Origin: Chthoniobacterales bacterium
Lineage (GTDB): Bacteria > Verrucomicrobiota > Verrucomicrobiia > Chthoniobacterales > Terrimicrobiaceae
Assembly (NCBI GenBank): GCA_014879575.1
Contig: JACSRU010000115.1
Span: forward strand, 62,001-126,000
Length of the DNA stretch: 64,000 nucleotides
Reading direction: 5' to 3'
The first letter of the stretch is position 1; each line of letters opens with the position of its first letter. The notes beneath the pieces are model-generated. The model saw nothing but the letters and a program-made list of their open reading frames with translations. It had not been told where the DNA came from and did not search any database. This document shows, one piece after another, positions 38,840 through 47,026 of the stretch. The position numbers were made by a program, and so were the translations under genes.

Positions 38840-40233
38840 GCGGGGGCAGACTGACCGGATGCGGAGGCTTTTTCAATCCGTTCCGCGACCTGGCAGCCGG
38901 AAATTATCGAGTCGCCGAGCGAGATCCCGTCGCGGTAGTGGCCCGCAAAGTAGAGACCGGGAGCTTCCGCCTCGGTGGCGTCCAGAAGCTTTCGGTAGCG
39001 GCCATAGCCAAGGTTGTATTGCGGGATGGCCCGCGCATAGAGCGCGCAATGCTGGAAGGTCGGGCGTCCGTTCACGCCGAACAACTTTTTCAAATCCCGA
39101 AGTGTGACTTCCACCAATTCCGGCTCGGGCAGTGCCGCCAGTTCCGGGTGGCGCTCCCCGCCGACATAGCTCGTGAGCGTGAGATGGCCGGCTGGCGCAC
39201 GGTTTGGAAACAGGGAGGAGGAAAAGATCGTGCCGAGAATGCTGAAGCCCTCGACTTTCGGGATCAACGCCCCGAATCCCTGACAGGGATGCCGCACATC
39301 CTCACGCCGGAAACCAAGCACCACACTCGCCACCGGTGGATGCCGCACTCCGGAAAATGACGACAGATCCAGCAGCCTTCCCGACGACCCGATCGGCAAT
39401 CCGGCGAGTTGATGGGCGGTGCCCGCGTAAACAACGACGTCGTGTCTGGCCGAAAAATCCCCGTCGGGATGGCTGAGGGCGAGCGTCCATCCCCCGCCAT
39501 CCCTCGTGAGCCGTTTGACAGAGGTGCGCCGCTTGACCGCGTCCCCCAGTTGTTCCCCCAAGGCATCGGGAAGCGTCTGCAACCCCTCGTCGAACGAAAA
39601 TTTCGGCGCGCGGTCCTTGGCGACTTCCCGACGTTTCCTCCGCTCCCGGGCTCCGAGAATCTGACCTTTGACAAGCGAGCCGTATCGGGCTTCCAGGGCG
39701 GCGAGCTTGGGAAACGCCTGCTGGAGCGACAGGTTGGCAGGATCGCCCGCATAGACGCCGGCCACCATGGCATCAATGGCATGGTCGAGGAATTCCTGGC
39801 CCAACCGCCGCCGGACAAACGCCGCAATGCTCTCCTCGGCGCCATCCCGCCGGGGCGGCACAAAGGGTTCGCGCAGCACGGCCAGCTTGGCGCGAAACGT
39901 GAAAAGTTCGGTCGTGAAAAATTCCAGCGGCGATCCGGGCATTGCCATGGGCCGCCCGTAGCGGACCACGTAGCGCGCGCCGGCCTCCGGCGCGGGAAAG
40001 ATCCGGCGGGATTCGAGTCCCGCATCGCGGACAAGTTGAGTGATTTTTGGCGAGGTCTCAAGGATCGTGTTTGGCCCGAACTCCGCAAGGTAGCCGTCCT
40101 TGCGCAGCGATTGGATCACGCCGCCGATCCGGGGGCTCGCCTCGTAGAGCGTCACGGGAAATCCCGCCCGCCGGAGTCTGAACGCTGCGGTCAATCCCGT
40201 GATGCCCGCTCCGATGATTGCGACGGATTGCAT
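38836..40233 (-). CDS. hemY: Protoporphyrinogen oxidase, HemY type
   Basis: FAD-binding IIGAGITGLTAAFRLRRAG, GGVIQSLRKDGYLAEFGPNTI, C-terminal LYFAGHYRDGISLGDSI. Confidence 0.95.
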   Translation of the reverse strand: MQSVAIIGAGITGLTAAFRLRRAGFPVTLYEASPRIGGVIQSLRKDGYLAEFGPNTILETSPKITQLVRDAGLESRRIFPAPEAGARYVVRYGRPMAMPGSPLEFFTTELFTFRAKLAVLREPFVPPRRDGAEESIAAFVRRRLGQEFLDHAIDAMVAGVYAGDPANLSLQQAFPKLAALEARYGSLVKGQILGARERRKRREVAKDRAPKFSFDEGLQTLPDALGEQLGDAVKRRTSVKRLTRDGGGWTLALSHPDGDFSARHDVVVYAGTAHQLAGLPIGSSGRLLDLSSFSGVRHPPVASVVLGFRREDVRHPCQGFGALIPKVEGFSILGTIFSSSLFPNRAPAGHLTLTSYVGGERHPELAALPEPELVEVTLRDLKKLFGVNGRPTFQHCALYARAIPQYNLGYGRYRKLLDATEAEAPGLYFAGHYRDGISLGDSIISGCQVAERIEKASASGQSAPA

Positions 40234-41609
40234 CAGACGGTCTTCGAGTGCTGTTTTTCGCCGACGGGAGCAAGCAGGTTGTCAAAACACATCGCGATAT
40301 TCCGGATGAAGAGCCGTCCGCTGTCGGTGACGACAAGGCCGCCCGGCGCGCGCCGCACGAGCCCGTCGGCCTGAAAGGGCTCGAGGGCCTCCAGTTCCTT
40401 CGCGAAGTGGCCCGCGAAATCCAAGCCCAGCTCCCGCGACAATTCTGTAAAATCGAGGGACAGATCGCACAGGATGCGACGAATCGTTTCGCGCCGGATC
40501 TTGTCCTCTCCCGTGACGAAACACCCGCGCTGCCACGGCGGCTTCCCGGCCTCCACCGCTTCCCGATACTTTGGGAGGTCTTTTTCATTTTGCCAGTAGG
40601 CGTCGGGGATTTGGGAAATGGCGGACATGCCGAAGGAATAGATGTCCGAACCCGAACAGGTGCTGTAGCCCTGAAAATTTCTTTGGAGCTGTTTGTTGCT
40701 CTGGGCGAGCGCGAGCTCGTCGTCCGGACGCGCAAAATGGTCCATCCCGATATAGACATACCTCCCGTTGGCCGTGAGTTTTTCGATGACCATCTTGAGC
40801 AGTTGGAGCTTGGTTTCCGGAGCGGGCAGGATTTTCGCCTCAAGGATTTTTTGGGCGGGCTTGATCCACGGCACATGCGCGTAGCTGAACACGGCCAGAC
40901 GGTCCGGCTGCATGTCCAGAACCACGTCCAGTGTTTCGCGGAAAGTTTCCGGGGTCTGGTGCGGAAGTCCGTAAATGAGGTCGAGATTGATCGAGCGGAA
41001 GCCGAGTTCGCGCATCCAATCCAGTGCCTGCTGCGTCATTTCCCGGGGTTGAATCCGATGGATCGCCTCCTGCACCCGGGGGTGAAAATCCTGCACACCC
41101 ATCGAGGCCCGATTGAATCCGACCTCGCGAAGCGCCACCAGGTGGTCGCGTGTGAGGCGGCGGGGATCAACCTCCACGCTCGCCTCGATATCCGGGGAGA
41201 AATCCAGGTGCCGACGGAGAATCCCGCCGAGTCTCCGGATTTCGTCCGGACGCAAAAATGTGGGCGAGCCTCCGCCGAAGTGGAGCTGCACAACCTTGCG
41301 CGCGGGATTCAACCGGGATGTCATGCCCGCGATTTCCCGCTCGAGAAAACCGATGTAATCCGTCCCTTGGGCATGGTTCCGTGTGATCACGGTCGTGCAG
41401 CCGCAAAACCAGCAAAGCGTTTCGCAGAACGGAATATGAACGTAAATCGAGAGGTCGCGGGCGCTGCGATTGTTCGCCTCGATGCGCGCCTCAAGTTCTT
41501 CCCGGGAAAAATCCTCCGTGAATTTCGTGGTCGGCGGATAGCTTGTATAGCGCGGACCGGCGACGTTGTATTTTTTCACCAACTCGAGATCGACGGATAG
41601 CGGGTTCAT
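40233..41609 (-). CDS. hemN: Oxygen-independent coproporphyrinogen III oxidase
   Basis: YNVAGPRYTSYPP, radical SAM CxxxCxxC (CETLCWFCGC), LIYGLPHQT; likely start MNPLSVDLEL at 41609. Confidence 0.96.
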   Translation of the reverse strand: MNPLSVDLELVKKYNVAGPRYTSYPPTTKFTEDFSREELEARIEANNRSARDLSIYVHIPFCETLCWFCGCTTVITRNHAQGTDYIGFLEREIAGMTSRLNPARKVVQLHFGGGSPTFLRPDEIRRLGGILRRHLDFSPDIEASVEVDPRRLTRDHLVALREVGFNRASMGVQDFHPRVQEAIHRIQPREMTQQALDWMRELGFRSINLDLIYGLPHQTPETFRETLDVVLDMQPDRLAVFSYAHVPWIKPAQKILEAKILPAPETKLQLLKMVIEKLTANGRYVYIGMDHFARPDDELALAQSNKQLQRNFQGYSTCSGSDIYSFGMSAISQIPDAYWQNEKDLPKYREAVEAGKPPWQRGCFVTGEDKIRRETIRRILCDLSLDFTELSRELGLDFAGHFAKELEALEPFQADGLVRRAPGGLVVTDSGRLFIRNIAMCFDNLLAPVGEKQHSKTV

Positions 41610-42751
41610 GTTTGGAGGGAAAAATCCCGCACGGTATCCACCAGGGCCTGGAGGCATTCCAACTTGGCGGCGGGCGTCACTCCGTGCCCGAGGTTGAAGA
41701 CATGACCGGGAAGTCCTTTCATTTCGCGAAGAATCCGGGCGGTCTCGGCGGCCACAATTTCCGGGGTGGTGGTGAGCAAAAAAGGGTCGAGGTTTCCCTG
41801 GACACCGACAGCTGCGGGCAACTGACGGCGGACGGCCGCCAGGGGCTGCGTCCAGTCCACGCTCAGGACATTTGCGCCAGTGCTTGCGAGTTCCGGCAGT
41901 CGTGCGGATGCGCCCTTGGTAAAAACAATCACCGGGACCGCTCCCGCCAAGGCGGCAATGATTTCGCGCATCCAGCGTCCGGAGGCCGCCTCATACGCAT
42001 CGTCGGAGAGAAAATCCCCGTGGCTGTCAAAGATCTGCACCGCCTCGGCACCGGCGGCGATCTGCAGACGCAAAAAATCCACAAGGACCGCAACGAGCTT
42101 CTCCATCAACTCCCCGAACAGGAGCGGCTCGGAATAAAAAAGCTCCTTCGCGCGGTGCGCCTCGCCGAAGCTGGATCCATCGACCATGTAGCGGGCAAGT
42201 GTCCAGGGAGATCCGGCGAAGCCAAGCAAAGCCGTGCGCCCGCCCAGTTCCGGCTTGATGAGCGAAAGAGCGGCCGCGACGTATTGCAGCCGCTCGACGG
42301 CATTCCGCGCATCCAATCGCCGGATGTCTCCCGCCGATTTCACCGCAAATTCCATTTCAATGCCCCCGCCCTTTTCACGGAAGTGATACGCCTGGCCCAT
42401 CGCCTCGGGCACGACGAGGATGTCGCTAAACAAAACCGCCGCGTCAAAATCAAAACGCCGGATCGGCTGCAGCGTCGCCTCTGCGGCCAGTTCCGGCGTC
42501 CGCACAAGTTCGAGAAACGGATGCTTTTCCTTGAGTGCCCGGTATTCCGGCAACGCGCGGCCGGCCTGCCGCATCAGCCAGACCGGCGTGCGATCCACCG
42601 GAAGACACCGGCAGGCGGCCAAAAAACGTCCCCGGTTGTTCAGCGGTTCCGCTGCGAGACGCCCACTCGAAGCCGACGGCGAATCCGTCTTCACCGGATG
42701 AAAAATCTCCTCGGGAAATCGCGCGGGTGTTCGGTCATGGACAATTCCCAA
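41606..42751 (-). CDS. hemE: Uroporphyrinogen decarboxylase
   Basis: PVWLMRQAGRALPEYRALK, FSDILVVPEAMG, FNLGHGVTP. Start codon uncertain (no upstream in-frame ATG; TTG/GTG only). Confidence 0.95.
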   Translation of the reverse strand: MGIVHDRTPARFPEEIFHPVKTDSPSASSGRLAAEPLNNRGRFLAACRCLPVDRTPVWLMRQAGRALPEYRALKEKHPFLELVRTPELAAEATLQPIRRFDFDAAVLFSDILVVPEAMGQAYHFREKGGGIEMEFAVKSAGDIRRLDARNAVERLQYVAAALSLIKPELGGRTALLGFAGSPWTLARYMVDGSSFGEAHRAKELFYSEPLLFGELMEKLVAVLVDFLRLQIAAGAEAVQIFDSHGDFLSDDAYEAASGRWMREIIAALAGAVPVIVFTKGASARLPELASTGANVLSVDWTQPLAAVRRQLPAAVGVQGNLDPFLLTTTPEIVAAETARILREMKGLPGHVFNLGHGVTPAAKLECLQALVDTVRDFSLQT

Positions 42752-42886
42752 GCCAAGGCGAAAAAACTGACCGCGTAAACCCCAAACCGCGAATTTTCCC
42801 CGCCGTCACCCCGTGCGCCTCCGCAACAGACGGCTCGCAAAGTGTGGTTCTTCCCCATCCCCACTCCCCTCCGACCAGACAGGATA

Positions 42887-42907
42887 TGCCTCACGCGAGG
42901 CATTTTC
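42887..42907 (+). terminator. Hairpin ATGCCTC-ACGC-GAGGCAT followed by T tract in hemE/glycosyltransferase divergent intergenic region
   Basis: Perfect 7-bp stem with 4-nt loop and TTTT; role uncertain. Confidence 0.4.
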
Positions 42908-42997
42908 TGTTGCGGCCAAATTCTTTGCGCTCCGCGTGCCGTGCGTTCGGATGGGACTTGAGGAACGGCGGTTTTTTCGGCAGGCTTTCGCCTATTC

Positions 42998-44179
42998 ATG
43001 GGCAAGCGGGTTCTTATTCTTTCGGCTTCGGTCGGTTCCGGCCACGTTAAGGCAGCCGATGCGCTTGCCCGGGTGATGAAGGGCCGTCCGGATGTCGATG
43101 AGGTGCTCTCCGATGATTCGCTGGACCACACGAACGTGCTCCACAAGCAACTCTATTCCACGCTCTACTCAAAACTCTCTTCGATGCTGCCGGAATTTTT
43201 GGGCTGGTGGTATGAATCGAGCGACGACCCCTGGGTCTCGGACAAGGGACGTCTGGCTCTCGACATTCCGCAGGCCCTTCCGCTGATGAATCTGGTCCGG
43301 GAGTTTCGTCCGGACATCATTCTCTGCACGCACTTCATGCCGGCCGGAGTTCTCTCCTGGCTGATTGGAAATGGAAAACTGGATGCGCGCCTGGGGATCG
43401 TCGTTACGGACTTCCACTTCCATGCGTTTTGGATCACGCGGGCCTTCGACTGGTATTTCGTGGCGCAGGAGGAGGACAAGATCCACATGGAGGCGCTCGG
43501 ACTTCCGGGGGACCACATCGAGGTGACGGGAATCCCTGTCGAGCCGGAATTCGAGAAACCGGTGGACGCGGCATCCGTGCTCACGCGGCATGGCCTGCGG
43601 CCCGGACGTCCGACTCTCCTTGTTGCGGGCGGCGCACTGGGTCTGAGTCCGGCCACAGCCGTCGTGAGGCGCCTCCTCCAGCTCGACAGCGATTTCCAAG
43701 CTCTGATTGTCTGCGGAAAGAACGCCGAACTCCATGAGGAGGTGAGCCAGTTGGTGCGCGAGCGGCCCGGGGATTTCCGGGTTTTCGGCTATACCACGGA
43801 AATGCCGGATCTTATGGCCGCGTCCACAATCCTCCTCAGCAAGCCCGGCGGCATGACAACGGCCGAGGCTCTCGCGCGCGGACTGCCGATGGTAATCCTC
43901 GACCCAATCGGCGGACAGGAGGAACGAAATTCCGATGTGCTTCTCGAGCTCGGCGCCGCTGTCAAATGCACCGAGGTGACACTCGTTGGCCACAAGCTGA
44001 AAAAGCTTCTCGAGAACCCGGCACGGATCCGCGCCATGTCGGAAAACGCCCGGGCGCTTGGTCGTCCGTCCGCCGCCCGAGACATTGCCGACATTGTCCT
44101 CAAGACGCCCGGGCGCCCGCCGGTCAAAATCTCCAAACGCCGGGAGAAGGCACTCCGCAAGCGCATCGCGGCCACATAG
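42998..44179 (+). CDS. MGDG synthase/UgtP-like glycosyltransferase (GT28)
   Basis: LILSASVGSGHVKAADAL N-terminus, VTDFHFHAFW, VTGIPVEPEF, LLSKPGGMTTAEALARGLPMVILDPIGGQEERN. Confidence 0.9.
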   Translation: MGKRVLILSASVGSGHVKAADALARVMKGRPDVDEVLSDDSLDHTNVLHKQLYSTLYSKLSSMLPEFLGWWYESSDDPWVSDKGRLALDIPQALPLMNLVREFRPDIILCTHFMPAGVLSWLIGNGKLDARLGIVVTDFHFHAFWITRAFDWYFVAQEEDKIHMEALGLPGDHIEVTGIPVEPEFEKPVDAASVLTRHGLRPGRPTLLVAGGALGLSPATAVVRRLLQLDSDFQALIVCGKNAELHEEVSQLVRERPGDFRVFGYTTEMPDLMAASTILLSKPGGMTTAEALARGLPMVILDPIGGQEERNSDVLLELGAAVKCTEVTLVGHKLKKLLENPARIRAMSENARALGRPSAARDIADIVLKTPGRPPVKISKRREKALRKRIAAT

Positions 44180-44203
44180 CGGGTTCGCCCGTTGCCTCCC
44201 GCC

Positions 44204-45766
44204 ATGATCGTACCCGGCCCCTCTGGAACCGACAACCCTCCCCGCCTGTCCCCGGACTTTCTGGTCGGTGTCGCCACGGCGGGCTACCAGTGCGAGGGCG
44301 GCTACAATGGCACTGGACAACCTCACAACAACTGGGCCAACCATGAGGCCTGTGGAAGGGTCGCCGTCACGGGAGTCGCGACCGATTTCTGGAATCGCTA
44401 CCGGGAGGATTATGCGCTCTGCCGCGACATCGGGCTCAATGCCTTTCGCCTGAGCATCGAGTGGACGCGCGTGCAGCCGTCGGATTCGGCGGAGGCCGTC
44501 ACGACGCCGCCGGACTTCGATCAGGCAGCCATTGATGCTTACGCGGAGCGCATTGCGGCCTGCAGGCTCGCCGGCATGGAGCCGGTCGTCACGCTCCATC
44601 ACTTCACGCATCCGGCCTGGTTGGGGTGCGACGCCTGGCTCGAAGACACAACCCCGGCCCTCTTCGAAAAGTTTGTTGTCACGACCCTGGCCCGCCTGAA
44701 CGACCAGCTCTGCGAGCGGTTCGCTCAGGCTCCGATTCACTGGTATGTGACGCTCAACGAACCGAACATGCTCGTCTTGAACACCTACCTGAACCGCCAT
44801 TTCCCCGGTGGGTCCGAGGGGGGAATCCAGGTCGGGCTCCGGGCGTATAACCGTCTGCTGGCGGCGCATGTTCGCGCTTACAATGCCATCCACGACCTCC
44901 ATGAGTCGCGGGGCTGGCCCTCGCCGCGTGTGACCATGAACACGTTTTGCAGCGATGTTTACTGGTCGGAGCAAATGCTCCTCGATCTTTTGTGTTTTCG
45001 CGAGCATCGGATTTCGCCGTCCGCGTTACGGGAGCATTTGGGCGGGCGCGCCAATGCCTTGGCGGACGCGCTGCGCGACGCGCATCTTCCGGTGCGCGCT
45101 GATCCGCTGACCTGGGCTGGTCAGGCCCTTCAGGTGACGGCCAACTTCCTCGTCCGCCGGGCCGCCACGGTCGAAGCGTTTGATTACTTTCTGGCGGAAG
45201 CCGGGCGTTCGAAGCGGGATGTGTTCCTCGATTACCTTGGCCTGGACTACTACGATCCTTTTCTCATCCACATTTTTCGGATTCCGTCATTCCGGGATCT
45301 GGAGTTTCCGCAGCGCAGCCTGCACGGACGCCTGATGGATGGACTTTCCAGCAAGTGGTGGGACTGGCACATTCTGCCGGAAGGACTCCACGCATTCTGC
45401 GCACACTACGCGCGCTCCTTTCCGGGAAAGGGAATTTTGATTGCGGAGAATGGCATGGCACTGCGGTTGACTGCGGGCAATCAGCCGGGGCCGCAGCGCA
45501 GGGATCGGATCACGCGCAGCGAATTTCTCTGTGCCCACTTTGACGAGATGCGCAGAATGCTGGACGCACAAATCCCCCTCCTGGGCTACCTCCACTGGTC
45601 GCTCACGGACAACTATGAATGGGGGTCATTCTCCCCGCGGTTCGGATTGTTCCAAATCGATTACGCGGCCGGCCTCCAGCGGCGGGCAGTGGATCACCTG
45701 GGCGACAATCCGTCGCTGACCTATGCGCGGCTCATCCGGAAACTCCGACAATCCGGAGGTAGTTGA
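44204..45766 (+). CDS. Glycoside hydrolase family 1 protein
   Basis: Acid/base motif TLNEP, nucleophile motif IAENG, C-terminal GYLHWSLTDNYEWGSFSPRFGLFQID. Confidence 0.93.
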   Translation: MIVPGPSGTDNPPRLSPDFLVGVATAGYQCEGGYNGTGQPHNNWANHEACGRVAVTGVATDFWNRYREDYALCRDIGLNAFRLSIEWTRVQPSDSAEAVTTPPDFDQAAIDAYAERIAACRLAGMEPVVTLHHFTHPAWLGCDAWLEDTTPALFEKFVVTTLARLNDQLCERFAQAPIHWYVTLNEPNMLVLNTYLNRHFPGGSEGGIQVGLRAYNRLLAAHVRAYNAIHDLHESRGWPSPRVTMNTFCSDVYWSEQMLLDLLCFREHRISPSALREHLGGRANALADALRDAHLPVRADPLTWAGQALQVTANFLVRRAATVEAFDYFLAEAGRSKRDVFLDYLGLDYYDPFLIHIFRIPSFRDLEFPQRSLHGRLMDGLSSKWWDWHILPEGLHAFCAHYARSFPGKGILIAENGMALRLTAGNQPGPQRRDRITRSEFLCAHFDEMRRMLDAQIPLLGYLHWSLTDNYEWGSFSPRFGLFQIDYAAGLQRRAVDHLGDNPSLTYARLIRKLRQSGGS

Positions 45767-45843
45767 GGCATGGAAGCATGAAAAAATCCCCCCGGCATTC
45801 CTGAAGAAGCCTTGAGACAACGCGGCGCGGACAGGCCACCAAG

Positions 45844-46707
45844 TCAGGGCGGAGTCACGGCTTGGGGCGCGGGCTGAACCAGAGGGAGAAACTCAACCTG
45901 GGGCGTGGGTTGGGTCTGCGGCAGGAACTCGACCGGCGGCAGGGGCTCCGCCTGCAAGGGGGAGTCGGCTTGCGAGGGAGGTTCCGCTGGTGGCGCGGGT
46001 TGGGCCTGTGCCGGGGAACCTGGCGGGCGCAACTCGCTGGCCGTGCAGAGAACGTATCCGCGTTTGACCAGGGCATCGAATACCACTGGCATTTGCTTGG
46101 CGGATTTTTGAAAACTTTCATGAGCCAGAATCACGGAACCCGGCTTCACCCCATCGAGAATCACCCGCAGAAGTTTTGCCTGGCTCGGATTGCGCCAGTC
46201 GCCGGAATCCAATGTGGAATCCAGCACTTCGTATCCTTCCTTTTGAACCAGACCGCGCAGGGATTCGTCCAGCTCGCCGTTGGTCGCACGAAAATACCTG
46301 GGCTTTACGCCTGCCACGCGCACGATGGCTTCGTCGGCCGCCCGAATTTCCCGCGCGATGTCCGCCGGGCTCAGTTTTTTGAGGTTGGGCAACGAATACG
46401 TGTGGTTGGCGATCTCATGGCCTTCGGAAACAATCCGCCGCGCAAGTCCCGGATTGGATTCCAGGTTCTGCCCGCTCACAGCAAACGTCGCCTTCATGCC
46501 ATGTTTCTTCAGCGCATCCAGCAGGAGGGGCGTGACGTAGGGCGAGGGGCCGTCCTCAAAGACAAACGCGATGTGCCTGGACAACGCAGATGTCGGTGCC
46601 GGAGCCAGCCCGGGAGGCGACGAAACCTCGGCTTCGGGAATCTGCCCGAGTGCCAGCCGCCCCAGCAGGAGGAAACTCATCAAAACTCCATGCAGGCGAC
46701 TTTTCAT
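45844..46707 (-). CDS. Secreted polysaccharide deacetylase (NodB-fold) with altered catalytic motifs and Pro/Gln-rich C-terminus
   Basis: FVFEDGPSPYVTPLLLDALKKHGMKATFAVSGQNLESNPGLARRIVSEGHEIANHTYSLPN; signal peptide from M at 46707. Confidence 0.85.
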   Translation of the reverse strand: MKSRLHGVLMSFLLLGRLALGQIPEAEVSSPPGLAPAPTSALSRHIAFVFEDGPSPYVTPLLLDALKKHGMKATFAVSGQNLESNPGLARRIVSEGHEIANHTYSLPNLKKLSPADIAREIRAADEAIVRVAGVKPRYFRATNGELDESLRGLVQKEGYEVLDSTLDSGDWRNPSQAKLLRVILDGVKPGSVILAHESFQKSAKQMPVVFDALVKRGYVLCTASELRPPGSPAQAQPAPPAEPPSQADSPLQAEPLPPVEFLPQTQPTPQVEFLPLVQPAPQAVTPP

Positions 46708-46720
46708 TCCCGGAGGGACT

Positions 46721-47026
46721 TCAGAGGCCGGGGATCTTGAGCCCTCCCGTGAGGCGTCCCATCTCATTCCCCGCAAGTGCCTTGGCTTCTTCGAGAGCCT
46801 GTTTGACTCCGGAGAGAATGAGATCCTCGAGAAACTCCACATCCTGCGGATCCACGACCTGCGGGTCGATTTTTATCGAAACAATGTCCCCTGCCCCCGT
46901 GGCGGTGACTTTGATTTTCCCCCCGCCGGCGTTGACTTCGAGAGTGCGTGCGGCGAGTTCATCCTGGACCTGCGCCATGCGTTCCTGCATGCGCTGGGCT
47001 TCCTTCATCATTTTGGCAATATTCAT
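46721..47026 (-). CDS. YbaB/EbfC family nucleoid-associated protein
   Basis: MNIAKMMKEAQRMQERMAQVQDELA; immediately downstream of dnaX with ATGA overlap. Confidence 0.93.
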   Translation of the reverse strand: MNIAKMMKEAQRMQERMAQVQDELAARTLEVNAGGGKIKVTATGAGDIVSIKIDPQVVDPQDVEFLEDLILSGVKQALEEAKALAGNEMGRLTGGLKIPGL

